From a virus: a DNA stretch of 43,114 bases. The translations under genes were made by a program, and so were the position numbers. The stretch spans positions 1 through 43,114 of the IMG/VR virus record IMGVR_UViG_3300025116_000091, one strand, 5' to 3'. The notes under the pieces are model-generated. The model had not been told where the DNA came from. It searched no databases and saw nothing but the letters and a program-made list of their open reading frames with translations. Positions 1 to 7,214 of the stretch are shown here, piece after piece. The stretch's first letter is position 1, and each line of letters begins with the position of its first letter.

Positions 1-402
1 ATGATCAGACTGCTCATCCTCTGCGCCGCGCTGTTTGCCGGCCACGCCCACGCCTACACCGCCCAGGAAATGCTGGAGGACTGTCGCAGCGCGGAACGCC
101 TTTACGCCGGCGAGAAAAATACCGACCCCTTCTTCGCCATCCGCAGCAACCGCTGCATTTCCTATGTCGCCGGTTTCGCCGACGGTTACGCAGTCGGCGA
201 CTTCCTTGCCGGCAAGATCGGCGTCCGCATCAACGCCTTCTGCCTGCCCAACGACGCCGATCTCTCGCTGCGCCTGGTCCGTGCCGTCGTCATCCACGTC
301 GAACGCGTACCGCCCGACACCACGGTGACCACCGCCACCCTGGTCGCCGGCGCCCTGGCCAAAGCCTTCCCCTGCCCGGAAGTGCTTGAACCGAAGAAGT
401 GA
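1..402 (+). CDS. Rap1a/Tai-like small secreted protein (host flank)
   Basis: A 133-residue protein with a cleavable signal peptide (hydrophobic residues 4-18, AHA-like cleavage near 19) and four cysteines in the mature part, expected to act in the periplasm. The pattern of a central C-I-SYVAGFADGYAVG helix followed by a short C-terminal domain ending in FPCPE is typical of the Rap1a/Tai family, named after immunity proteins of type VI secretion amidase effectors. Many members lie outside such loci, and no effector is visible here, so an immunity role is not claimed. The gene is host chromosome left of the prophage and ends 26 bases before the tRNA-Leu fragment. The window starts at its first ATG, so an earlier start cannot be excluded. 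Confidence 0.75.
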   Translation: MIRLLILCAALFAGHAHAYTAQEMLEDCRSAERLYAGEKNTDPFFAIRSNRCISYVAGFADGYAVGDFLAGKIGVRINAFCLPNDADLSLRLVRAVVIHVERVPPDTTVTTATLVAGALAKAFPCPEVLEPKK

Positions 403-414
403 TTCGGGGATAAT
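386..414 (+). promoter_or_regulatory. Host sigma70 promoter of the split tRNA-Leu
   Basis: TTGAAC (386-391) and GATAAT (409-414) are separated by 17 bases and followed by a GC-rich discriminator, as in strong, stringently controlled tRNA promoters. The tRNA 5' end is 14 bases after the -10 box. In the lysogen this promoter reads through the truncated tRNA and attL into phage DNA, where a terminator at 536-576 should stop it. Confidence 0.6.
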
Positions 415-427
415 CCGCGCTCCATTC

Positions 428-468
428 GCCCCGATGGCGGAATCGGTAGACGCAGCGGATTCAAAATC
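428..468 (+). pseudogene. 5' fragment of host tRNA-Leu(CAA), cut by integration
   Basis: Acceptor 5' strand, D arm, and the 5' anticodon stem and loop of a class II tRNA-Leu with CAA anticodon. After position 468 the sequence no longer pairs: the 3' anticodon stem, variable arm, T arm and acceptor 3' strand are absent. They are found at 42654-42713. Joining 428-452 to 42654-42713 gives a normal 85-nt tRNA with encoded CCA. Confidence 0.93.
453..468 (+). repeat. attL core (16-bp direct repeat)
   Basis: CAGCGGATTCAAAATC occurs here and again at 42654-42669. Left of this copy is host tRNA; right of it is phage. The core covers the 5' anticodon stem and the anticodon loop, a common target for tyrosine recombinases. 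Confidence 0.93.
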
Positions 469-535
469 TACGGACGGATACTCTCACAATCGAGATTGGA
501 AGACAAACAGCAAGTAATTCCGACCTGATCTGAAC

Positions 536-576
536 GGCGGGAACTCAAGAGAAATCAAGGGTTCCCGCCTTTTTTC
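536..576 (+). terminator. Intrinsic terminator between attL and the RNA polymerase gene
   Basis: A perfect 9-bp stem, GGCGGGAAC (536-544) with GTTCCCGCC (561-569), is followed by six T. It lies between attL and the phage promoters P1 and P2. In the lysogen it shields the polymerase gene from the host tRNA promoter. In the excised genome it would lie just after the phage tRNA-Leu. Confidence 0.88.
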
Positions 577-586
577 GCCTTGAATC

Positions 587-606
587 TACCCGACTGGGCA
601 TGTTAC
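587..606 (+). repeat. Leader element TACCC-N4-GGGCATRTTAC, copy 1
   Basis: TACCCGACTGGGCATGTTAC resembles 3372-3391 at 16 of 20 positions. Both copies can form a small CCC/GGG hairpin and both precede a phage promoter by less than 110 bases. Function unknown; RNA processing is possible. Confidence 0.45.
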
Positions 607-686
607 GACCACACGGGCGGTTTCGCAGGGGTGGGAACATTTTTTGGGATTTTTCCCTGAAATAAGACAACAGCATGGAGGGAAAT

Positions 687-706
687 CAATTCTTACCACC
701 CTTAGG
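687..706 (+). promoter_or_regulatory. Phage RNA polymerase promoter P1
   Basis: CAATTCTTACCACCCTTAGG, one of nine near-identical + strand sites that lie between or at the edges of genes. By analogy with the T7 CACTATAGGG core, transcription should start at G705. It drives the phage's own RNA polymerase gene. Confidence 0.8.
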
Positions 707-723
707 GTGACGAGGGTCGAAAT

Positions 724-743
724 CGATTCTTACCACCCTTAGG
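724..743 (+). promoter_or_regulatory. Phage RNA polymerase promoter P2
   Basis: CGATTCTTACCACCCTTAGG lies 37 bases after P1, with expected start at G742. Tandem P1 and P2 make the polymerase gene self-activating. Confidence 0.8.
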
Positions 744-747
744 AATC

Positions 748-836
748 CCTGAAGGGAAACCTGAAGTGAAAAACCTGAAGTCTTCAACCTGAAGATGAAT
801 AACCAATGAAGAGTAAAACCTAAGGAGTAACTGAAG
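748..836 (+). repeat. CCTGAAG/CCTAAGG short repeats upstream of the polymerase gene
   Basis: CCTGAAG at 748-754, 760-766, 774-780 and 788-794, CCTAAGG at 819-825 and a final CTGAAG directly before the ATG. The spacing is 12-14 bases. A related cluster follows promoter P9 after terL. The units resemble the CCTAAAG repeats next to T7 genome ends. Confidence 0.6.
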
Positions 837-3368
837 ATGACTACTGAGAACACTGAAGTCCTTGGCTGCGAGACTTCCCTGAACCTGATCGAGGAGCAGA
901 TTCGTCTGGAGGAAGAGACCCGTGAGCAGGGTGCCATCCGCTACCGCAAGCGCACCGAGAAGGACATCAAGCGTGGTACCGAGACTGATACTGCCTATGG
1001 CTCCCGTCTTGTCGCTGGGCTGACCCAGAAGGTTGCCCAAGGTGTCCGTGAGTTCCTTGAGGTCGCTGACTCTGGCAAGGCCGGTCGTCGCCATGCCTCG
1101 GTCAAGTACCTGCGTCTTGTCACCCCGGAGAAGGTCGCTTACCTGGGACTCAAGGTTGTCCTGAATTCCATCTCCAAGGAGCGTCGTCTGGCGAAGGCCA
1201 TGATCGAGATCGCTACCGCCATCGAGGACGAGGTGCGCTTCGCTGTCCTGCGTGAAGCCGACAAGCGGTACTTCGACAAGGTGCTGGCTGAAGGCGTGAA
1301 GAAGCGCAACAGCTACCACAACAAGAAGTATTACCTCGTCTACGCCATGAACCGGCGCGATGTCCCTTGGGAGAACTGGCCTGAGTTCGACAAGATGCGG
1401 ATTGGTGAGAAGGTGCTGGACATCATCATGCAGACGGTGGGTCTGGTCGAGAAGGTCTCCAAGTCGGAGGCCAATGGCACCACCACCATGTACCTGAAGG
1501 CCAACGCCGAGACCCTTGAGTGGATCAAGGAGCGCAACTCCATCATGGAGGTCATGTCGCACACCTGCGAACCCATGGTCGTACCGCCGAAACCATGGAC
1601 GACTCCCTTTGATGGTGGCTACCTGACTGCCAACATTGCGCCCAAGACTCTCGTCAAGACTCGCAACCGTGCCTACCTCAACCAGCTTGAGGATGTGGAC
1701 ATGCCCATCGTCTACGATGCGATCAACGCCATGCAGAACACCGCATGGGTCATCAACCGTCGTGTCCTGCGTGTCATGGAGCAACTGTGGGATTCTGGCG
1801 TCGAACTGGACATCCTTCCCCGCAAGGAGGACTACCCGTTGCCGCAATTCCCTGCCGATGGTGACACCAACCCGGCATCGAAGAAGGCATGGAAGGCTGA
1901 AGCTGCCCGGATTCACCGGAAGAACATCGAAGTTGCGTCCAAACGCTTGCACTTTGACATTAGTCTCACCACCGCAAGGAAGTTCTCCAAGTACGAGGCG
2001 ATCTACTTCCCGTACCAAGTGGACTTCCGTGGTCGCGTCTATGCCATCCCGGCATTCAACCCGCAGGGTACCGACTACATCAAGGGTCTGCTGCGCTTCC
2101 AAGAGCAGAAACCGCTGGGTGAAGAAGGCTGGAAATGGCTGGCTATCCATGGTGCCAACTGCGCTGGCGTGGACAAGGTTCCCTTCGAGGATCGTGTCGA
2201 GTGGGTACTGAACCACGAAGCCGAAATCCTCGCCTGTGCCGAAGACCCGCTGGCCTACAAGTGGTGGATGGATCAGGACAGTCCGTGGCAATTCCTCGCC
2301 TTCTGCTTCGAGTGGAAAGGTTACTGCACCTTTGGTGAGGACTACCGCTGCGGTCTCCCGGTCGCCCTTGATGGTTCCTGCTCTGGCCTCCAGCACTTCT
2401 CCGCGATGCTGCGCGATGAAGTCGGTGGTGGTGCCGTGAACCTGATCCCGGCTGACCGCCCCCAGGACATCTACCAACGTGTGGCCGACAAGGTGGTCGA
2501 GGAGTTGAAGTTCCTCGCCAAGGAAGGTACCGAGGATGACTTCGAGATGGTCACCTTGGATGACGGTACGGAGCAGCAGAAGGTCAAGCGTGGCACCCGC
2601 AACCTTGCCCGTCAGTGGCTCCAGTTCGGTGTGACCCGCAAGGTCACCAAGCGGTCAGTGATGACCCTCGCCTACGGTTCCCGTGAGTACGGCTTCCGTG
2701 ACCAACTGATGGAAGACATCATCGTCCCGGCCAAGAATGCCGGTAAGGACTTCCCGTTCGATGGCGATGGTTTCTCTGCGGCTGGCTTCATGGCGAAGCT
2801 GATCTGGAATGCCGTGCAGCAGGTTGTCGTGAAGGCTGCGGAAGCTATGGAGTGGTTGAAGTCTGCCGCTCGTCTGGTGGCCTCTGAAGGTCTCCCGGTG
2901 CGTTGGGTGACCCCGGCGGGCTTCCCCGTCCTTCAGGACTATCGTGACACCAAGTCCCGCCAGGTACAGACCTTCGTCAATGGCTCGAAGATCACCCTGT
3001 CCCTGTCGGAAGAGGTGGATGCCATCAACAAGACCGGCATGGCGAACGCGATCAGCCCGAACTTCGTCCATTCGTGTGACTCGGCACACCTCAAGGTGAC
3101 CGTCTGTCGTGCTGTGGACAAGGGCATCAAGTCCTTCGCTCTGATTCACGACTCGTTCGGCACCCTCCCGGCTGACACGCCTGACCTTTTTATGACTATC
3201 CGCGAGTCCTTCGTGGAGATGTACGGAGAGGTCGATGTGCTGGCCCGATTCGCTGATCAGATTCGTGATCAACTGACCGAGGAGAATCGAGAGAAACTCC
3301 CCGAACTCCCCAAGGTGGGTACCTTGGAACTGGAATCGATCCTCGAATCGAGGTATTGCTTCGCCTAA
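837..3368 (+). CDS. Single-subunit DNA-directed RNA polymerase (T7 gp1-like)
   Basis: An 843-residue T7-type RNA polymerase (T7: 883) that would transcribe the middle and late phage genes from the nine P-type promoters. Motif A has the catalytic Asp512 (DGSCSGLQHFS), motif B Lys605 and Tyr613 (TKRSVMTLAYGS), motif C His771-Asp772 (IHDSFGT). The protein ends in CFA, matching the FAFA foot of T7 RNAP. The promoter specificity loop (about 702-725) differs from T7, in line with the different promoter sequence. The start is placed at 837, 9 bases after AAGGAG. Unlike T7, two own-type promoters lie upstream (positive feedback) and an intrinsic terminator and attL separate the gene from the host tRNA promoter. 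Confidence 0.97.
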   Translation: MTTENTEVLGCETSLNLIEEQIRLEEETREQGAIRYRKRTEKDIKRGTETDTAYGSRLVAGLTQKVAQGVREFLEVADSGKAGRRHASVKYLRLVTPEKVAYLGLKVVLNSISKERRLAKAMIEIATAIEDEVRFAVLREADKRYFDKVLAEGVKKRNSYHNKKYYLVYAMNRRDVPWENWPEFDKMRIGEKVLDIIMQTVGLVEKVSKSEANGTTTMYLKANAETLEWIKERNSIMEVMSHTCEPMVVPPKPWTTPFDGGYLTANIAPKTLVKTRNRAYLNQLEDVDMPIVYDAINAMQNTAWVINRRVLRVMEQLWDSGVELDILPRKEDYPLPQFPADGDTNPASKKAWKAEAARIHRKNIEVASKRLHFDISLTTARKFSKYEAIYFPYQVDFRGRVYAIPAFNPQGTDYIKGLLRFQEQKPLGEEGWKWLAIHGANCAGVDKVPFEDRVEWVLNHEAEILACAEDPLAYKWWMDQDSPWQFLAFCFEWKGYCTFGEDYRCGLPVALDGSCSGLQHFSAMLRDEVGGGAVNLIPADRPQDIYQRVADKVVEELKFLAKEGTEDDFEMVTLDDGTEQQKVKRGTRNLARQWLQFGVTRKVTKRSVMTLAYGSREYGFRDQLMEDIIVPAKNAGKDFPFDGDGFSAAGFMAKLIWNAVQQVVVKAAEAMEWLKSAARLVASEGLPVRWVTPAGFPVLQDYRDTKSRQVQTFVNGSKITLSLSEEVDAINKTGMANAISPNFVHSCDSAHLKVTVCRAVDKGIKSFALIHDSFGTLPADTPDLFMTIRESFVEMYGEVDVLARFADQIRDQLTEENREKLPELPKVGTLELESILESRYCFA

Positions 3369-3371
3369 TTG

Positions 3372-3391
3372 TACCCACTTGGGCATATTAC
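3372..3391 (+). repeat. Leader element TACCC-N4-GGGCATRTTAC, copy 2
   Basis: TACCCACTTGGGCATATTAC, 16/20 identical to 587-606. It is followed by a perfect 7-bp hairpin (CCCGTGA at 3397-3403, TCACGGG at 3407-3413) directly upstream of promoter P3. Confidence 0.45.
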
Positions 3392-3424
3392 CCATGCCCG
3401 TGAAGCTCACGGGTGTGGGGATTT

Positions 3425-3444
3425 CAATTCTTACCACCCTTAGG
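3425..3444 (+). promoter_or_regulatory. Phage RNA polymerase promoter P3
   Basis: CAATTCTTACCACCCTTAGG with expected start at G3443. It lies 11 bases after a 7-bp hairpin at 3397-3413 and drives the small protein, SSB, endonuclease and amidase genes. Confidence 0.8.
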
Positions 3445-3475
3445 AAATCCCGCCGTTTCGAGAAAGGAGACCCGC

Positions 3476-3610
3476 ATGGATCGAGACCTTCACGTTGCCA
3501 TCCTGACCCTCAAGCGAGGCAACCCCATCCCTCTGGACTTGGCCTTCCGCCTTATGAGCAAGGGCTACGACGTGGCCGAGATCGAGGCCAAGTATTCAAC
3601 CAACGACTAA
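3476..3610 (+). CDS. Small protein of unknown function (44 aa)
   Basis: A short soluble protein, MDRDLHVAILTLKRGNPIP..., ending in IEAKYSTND. The start is set by AGAAAGGAG 8 bases upstream of ATG 3476; longer in-frame readings would cross promoter P3. The gene is first in the P3 transcript and its stop is followed at once by the ribosome site of the SSB gene. I do not recognise a domain. Confidence 0.7.
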   Translation: MDRDLHVAILTLKRGNPIPLDLAFRLMSKGYDVAEIEAKYSTND

Positions 3611-3624
3611 GGAGCAATCCCCCT

Positions 3625-4341
3625 ATGAGCGACAAAAAGAAACCCAAGAACTTCACCGGCATTACCCCGAAGGGTGTGTTCAAGTTTCCGAACCTGACCA
3701 AACCTGACTTCGGTACCAAGGAACACCCGAAGGAGGGTGGCGAGTACAACGTCCGTCTGGTGATGACGCACGACGAAGCCGAACCGCTGCTGGCCGATCT
3801 GGAGCCGGTCATCGAGAAGGCTCGTGCTGAAGCCGAAGAGGCATTCGCCAAGCTGCCGGTGGCAACCCGCAAGAAGATCGGTGACATCAAGGAAAACCCG
3901 GTCTTCAACGAAATCTACGACAAGGAAACCGAGGAGCCGACTGGCGAAATCGAGTTCCGCTTCTCGATGAAGGCATCGGGCAAGAACGACAAGGACGAGA
4001 AGTGGGAACGCAAGCCGACCATCTTCGACGCCAAGGGCAAGCCGGTCACCCTGAAGTCCATCTGGGGTGGTACCAAGGGCAAGGTCTCGTTTGAAGCCGT
4101 GCCGTATTTCGTCAATGGCTCCGGTGCGTGGGGCGTGAAGCTCTACCTCCGCGCTGTCCAGATCATCGAACTGAACAAGGGCGGTGGCCGTTCGGCTTCC
4201 GACTTCGGCTTCGGTGCCGAGGACGGCTTCGATGGCTCGGAGGTCGAGGAGGACGAAGGTTCTCCGTTCGGTGACGAGTCCAACGGTCACGACGATGAAG
4301 GTGCTGGCAATGGTTCTGCCGGTGGCCCGGAGGACTTCTAA
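3625..4341 (+). CDS. Single-stranded DNA-binding protein (T7 gp2.5-like)
   Basis: A 238-residue protein (T7 gp2.5: 232) expected to coat single-stranded DNA at the replication fork and promote annealing. The N-terminal part (about 1-185) has the FPNLTKPDFGTKEHPKEGG opening and the WGVKLYLRAVQI ending of the OB-fold family. The last 50 residues form an acidic, Gly-rich tail ending in EDF; in T7 the acidic tail and its terminal Phe contact the polymerase and helicase. Start ATG 3625 follows GGAGCAATCCCCCT. The endonuclease gene begins inside its 3' end. Confidence 0.92.
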   Translation: MSDKKKPKNFTGITPKGVFKFPNLTKPDFGTKEHPKEGGEYNVRLVMTHDEAEPLLADLEPVIEKARAEAEEAFAKLPVATRKKIGDIKENPVFNEIYDKETEEPTGEIEFRFSMKASGKNDKDEKWERKPTIFDAKGKPVTLKSIWGGTKGKVSFEAVPYFVNGSGAWGVKLYLRAVQIIELNKGGGRSASDFGFGAEDGFDGSEVEEDEGSPFGDESNGHDDEGAGNGSAGGPEDF

Positions 4342-4753
4342 GTCCCGCTTCCGTCCGAAGACCGAAGACATCGGCCTCAGGCTCGGGTTTCGATCCGGGC
4401 TTGAGGAGAAGGTCGCTGATGACCTGAAGGCGCGTGGGGTGAGTTTCACCTTCGAGGAAGACAAGATTCCTTACACGGTGGAACACACCTACACGCCAGA
4501 CTTCAAGCTGCCCAACGGTATCTACATCGAGACCAAGGGCTACTTCGCTCCTTCGGACAGGAGCAAACACCTCTCAGTCAAGAAGCAGCATCCGCATCTG
4601 GATATTCGCTTCGTTTTCCAAAACCCCAACACCCGCCTCTCTTCAAGGAGCAAAACGACCTACGCCCAGTGGTGCGAGAAGCACGGCTTTCTGTACGCCA
4701 AAGGTTTCATCCCCGAAGAGTGGATCAGGGAGAAACCCAAGAAGAAACCGTGA
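4310..4753 (+). CDS. Endonuclease I, Holliday-junction resolvase (T7 gp3-like)
   Basis: About 147 residues (T7 gp3: 149). In T7 this enzyme cuts branched DNA and degrades host DNA. The catalytic set is visible: Glu in FRSGLEEKV, Asp in YTPDFKLPNG, and Glu and Lys in IYIETKG, matching T7 Glu20, Asp55, Glu65 and Lys67. The C-terminal EKHG-IPEEWI region also matches. I chose ATG 4310 because GAAGGT lies 7 bases upstream and the length fits the family; ATG 4295 is also possible. The start overlaps the SSB gene by 32 bases and the stop overlaps the next start (ATGA), so translation is coupled on both sides. Confidence 0.93.
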   Translation: MVLPVARRTSKSRFRPKTEDIGLRLGFRSGLEEKVADDLKARGVSFTFEEDKIPYTVEHTYTPDFKLPNGIYIETKGYFAPSDRSKHLSVKKQHPHLDIRFVFQNPNTRLSSRSKTTYAQWCEKHGFLYAKGFIPEEWIREKPKKKP

Positions 4754-5184
4754 TGTTCAAGAAACGACTCAAGACCACGGCCATCGTTGTCCATTGCAGT
4801 GCTACCCAGCCGAAGCAGGACATCGGTGCTGCCGAGATCGAACGCTGGCACCGTCAGCGCAAGTACCTCGCCATTGGTTACCACTACGTCATCCGTCGTG
4901 ATGGCACCGTCGAGAAAGGTCGGGATGAAACCGTGGTAGGTGCCCATGTTGAAGGCCACAACTCTACGTCTATTGGTGTGTGCATGGTTGGTGGTGTTGA
5001 TGCCAAGCTCAACCCCCAGGACAACTTCACTCCAGCCCAGTACGCATCTCTCCAGACCCTTCTGCGCGAACTGAAGACCCGCTACTCCACCGCTGAGATC
5101 AAAGGCCATCGGGATTTCCCCGGTGTTGCCAAGGCGTGTCCCTGCTTCGATGTCAAGGACTGGCTGACCAAAAACCCGCTGTAA
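4753..5184 (+). CDS. N-acetylmuramoyl-L-alanine amidase / T7 lysozyme (gp3.5-like)
   Basis: A 143-residue Zn amidase of the T7 lysozyme family (T7: 151). Expected Zn ligands are His in IVVHCSAT, His in KGHRDF and Cys in KACPCFD; the catalytic Tyr in GYHYVI and Lys in VAKACP are also present. T7 lysozyme has two jobs, cutting peptidoglycan at lysis and inhibiting T7 RNA polymerase; the second is plausible but cannot be read from sequence. No signal peptide is seen, so holin would be needed for release. Start ATG 4753 overlaps the endonuclease stop. A terminator follows at 5203-5246. Confidence 0.95.
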   Translation: MFKKRLKTTAIVVHCSATQPKQDIGAAEIERWHRQRKYLAIGYHYVIRRDGTVEKGRDETVVGAHVEGHNSTSIGVCMVGGVDAKLNPQDNFTPAQYASLQTLLRELKTRYSTAEIKGHRDFPGVAKACPCFDVKDWLTKNPL

Positions 5185-5202
5185 CCCATCCATCTGCAAC
5201 AC

Positions 5203-5246
5203 GGCCCCCATCCTGACCCGAAAGGGTTGGGCTTGGGGGTTTTTTC
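5203..5246 (+). terminator. Intrinsic terminator after the amidase gene
   Basis: An imperfect hairpin with outer stem CCCCCA/TGGGGG and inner ACCC-GAAA-GGGT, followed by a run of six T (5240-5245). It lies 19 bases after the amidase stop. Confidence 0.75.
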
Positions 5247-5267
5247 GTTCTGACAAAGGAGAACCCT

Positions 5268-5501
5268 ATGACCCCCCAAGCTCGTACCGTTCTGCGTCAC
5301 CTCGTTCAAGAAGGCTCCATCACCCCGATGGTTGCCGCTGGTATCTACAAGGTTCGCTCACTGCCGCGCCGCATCTGCGACCTGAAGGATGCCGGTATCA
5401 AGGTCGAGACCGAACTCCGCAAGGATGCCACCGGCCAGCGTTACGCCTTCTACACCCTGCCGCAAGGTGAGCGCCGCCGCTTCGCCCATCTGGCTAAGTA
5501 A
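5268..5501 (+). CDS. Small helix-turn-helix protein
   Basis: A basic 77-residue protein. Residues 5-45 read as a winged-helix unit (TVLRHLVQEGSITPMVAAGIYKV, then RRICDLKDAGIKVET), as in the HTH_39-type proteins common in phages. It probably binds DNA; the target is unknown. The start has AAAGGAG 7 bases upstream. It sits between the amidase terminator and promoter P4 and so must be read through from P3 or an unseen promoter. Confidence 0.75.
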   Translation: MTPQARTVLRHLVQEGSITPMVAAGIYKVRSLPRRICDLKDAGIKVETELRKDATGQRYAFYTLPQGERRRFAHLAK

Positions 5502-5505
5502 GTCT

Positions 5506-5525
5506 CGATTCTTACCACCCTTTGT
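5506..5525 (+). promoter_or_regulatory. Phage RNA polymerase promoter P4 (variant start region)
   Basis: CGATTCTTACCACCCTTTGT keeps the first 17 consensus bases but has TGT in place of AGG around the start, so it is probably weaker. It lies directly upstream of the primase-helicase gene. Confidence 0.65.
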
Positions 5526-5548
5526 GAAGACAACGCAAAGGAGAACCC

Positions 5549-7192
5549 ATGACTGATTCTGATTCCACGTTCATCGGCCATGAGCCTTGCCCCAAGTGCG
5601 GCTCCTCTGATGCCCTTGCCCGTTACTCAGACGGTCATGGGTTTTGTTTCGCCTGTGAGGCGCACTTCCAAGGCGACGAAGCCAAACCACGAAAAGGAGG
5701 GAAGAAGATGGCTGGAGACATTCTCTCCGTCGAAGATTACGAGGGTGAGTTCCGCACCCTGACCAAGCGAGGCATCTCCGAAGAGACTTGCAAGAAGTTC
5801 GACTACCGAGTCGGCAAGTACAAGGGGAAGGCCGTTCAGGTCGCCAACTACCGGAACGCTGATGGTGATCTGATCGCTCAGAAGATCAGGTTCCCCGACA
5901 AAGAGTTCGTGGCGAAGGGCAACATGAAGGAAGCCCCGCTGTACGGACGTAACCTCTGGAACCCGCAGAACAGTGGCAAGATGATCGTGATCACCGAGGG
6001 TGAGATCGACGCCCTGTCTGTGGCTGAAGTCCAGAAGTGCAAGTGGCCTGTCGTGTCGCTCCCGAACGGGGCACAGTCGGCCAAGAAGTGCATCGCCGCC
6101 AACATCGAGTACCTAGAATCCTTCGAGTCGGTTGTCCTCATGTTCGACATGGACGAACCCGGCCAGAAGGCAGCGAAGGAATGCGCCGAGATTTTCTCCC
6201 CCGGCAAATGCAAGATCGCTTCACTCCCCCTCAAGGATGCCAACGAGTGCCTCACCGAAGGCAAAGGCCAAGAGATCATTCAGGCCATCTGGAATGCTCG
6301 TACCTACCGTCCTGATGGGTTGGTCTCCATCGACGAGATCATGGAGGAAGCCGAGAAGCCTATCGAGTGGGGTCTGCCTTGGTGCTTCGACTTCCTGACC
6401 AATGCCACCTATGGCCGCCGCTGGGGCGAACTCTACGCCCTCGGTGCTGGTACCGGTGTGGGCAAGACCGACTTCTTCACCCAGCAGATTGCCTACGATG
6501 TCGAGACGCTGGGCCTGAACGTCGGCCTCCTGTTCCTTGAGCAGAAGCCTGTCGAGACTGCGAAGCGTGTGGCCGGGAAGCTGGCCGGAAAGCGTTTCCA
6601 TGTGCCTGACGCTGGCTGGACGCAAGAGGAACTGAAGGCTGCTCTGTCCTCGATGAAGGGCAAGGTGACCTTCTACGACAACTTCGGCTCCACCGATTGG
6701 GAAATCGTCTCGGCCAAGATTCGGTACATGGCAGTGTCCCAAGGGATCAAGGTGTTCTACCTGGATCACCTCACTGCGATGGCCGACACGGCAAACGAGA
6801 AGGAATCTCTGGAGCAACTGATGAAGGAGATGGCTGGCCTTGCCAACGAACTGGGCATCATCATCCACTTCATTTCCCATCTCAGCACCCCGGATGGGAA
6901 GCCGCATGAAGAAGGCGGTCATGTGTCGATCCGGCACTTCAAGGGGTCTCGGGCGATTGGCTTCTGGTCGTACTTCATGTTCGGCCTTGAGCGCAATCAA
7001 CAAGCCGAGGACGAGTTGGAACGTCAGACCACGACCTTCCGTATCCTGAAGGATCGCTACACGGGACAGGCAACAGGTAAGACCTTCCCGTTGTTCTACG
7101 ACGTTGCCACTGGTCGCCTCACCACTGAAGTCCCTGAGTTCTCCGACGAGACCACGGGAGGTGGTGAGTTTGTTGGGTCGAACGACTTCTGA
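5549..7192 (+). CDS. Primase-helicase (T7 gp4-like)
   Basis: A 547-residue bifunctional replication protein that would make RNA primers and unwind DNA at the fork. Zn-binding Cys14, 17, 33 and 36 form the primer-site recognition domain. The TOPRIM domain shows Glu150 (TEGEIDALS) and the Asp200/Asp202 pair (MFDMDEPG). The RecA-like helicase has Walker A GAGTGVGKT (Lys306) and Walker B VFYLDHLTAM. The acidic tail ends in NDF; the matching tail and terminal Phe of T7 gp4 bind the polymerase. Start ATG 5549 follows AAAGGAG. A second strong start inside the gene at 5708 would give a helicase-only form. Confidence 0.96.
   Translation: MTDSDSTFIGHEPCPKCGSSDALARYSDGHGFCFACEAHFQGDEAKPRKGGKKMAGDILSVEDYEGEFRTLTKRGISEETCKKFDYRVGKYKGKAVQVANYRNADGDLIAQKIRFPDKEFVAKGNMKEAPLYGRNLWNPQNSGKMIVITEGEIDALSVAEVQKCKWPVVSLPNGAQSAKKCIAANIEYLESFESVVLMFDMDEPGQKAAKECAEIFSPGKCKIASLPLKDANECLTEGKGQEIIQAIWNARTYRPDGLVSIDEIMEEAEKPIEWGLPWCFDFLTNATYGRRWGELYALGAGTGVGKTDFFTQQIAYDVETLGLNVGLLFLEQKPVETAKRVAGKLAGKRFHVPDAGWTQEELKAALSSMKGKVTFYDNFGSTDWEIVSAKIRYMAVSQGIKVFYLDHLTAMADTANEKESLEQLMKEMAGLANELGIIIHFISHLSTPDGKPHEEGGHVSIRHFKGSRAIGFWSYFMFGLERNQQAEDELERQTTTFRILKDRYTGQATGKTFPLFYDVATGRLTTEVPEFSDETTGGGEFVGSNDF
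5694..5710 (+). promoter_or_regulatory. Internal ribosome site for a short (4B-like) helicase form
   Basis: AAAAGGAGGGAAGAAG lies directly before in-frame ATG 5708 (Met54). A start here removes exactly the Zn-finger domain and gives 494 residues, as T7 gp4B does from Met64. Confidence 0.75.
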
Positions 7193-7194
7193 GT

Positions 7195-7214
7195 CGATTC
7201 TTACGACCCTTAGG
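7195..7214 (+). promoter_or_regulatory. Phage RNA polymerase promoter P5
   Basis: CGATTCTTACGACCCTTAGG with expected start at G7213. A 5-bp hairpin (CGACT 7183-7187, AGTCG 7192-7196) overlaps the primase stop codon and abuts it. The transcript enters a 380-base gene-free stretch that ends in a terminator. Confidence 0.75.

Noticed and set aside
469-530. A rebuilt tRNA downstream of attL (ATCGAGATTGG resembles a T arm)
   Set aside because: No 3' anticodon stem, no partner for the acceptor GCCCCGA; about 8 of 14 matches is within chance.
702-2477. Long minus-strand frame (591 codons) opposite the RNA polymerase gene
   Set aside because: A shadow of high-GC coding on the + strand, no ribosome site, no recognisable protein. 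The same holds for the other long minus-strand frames.
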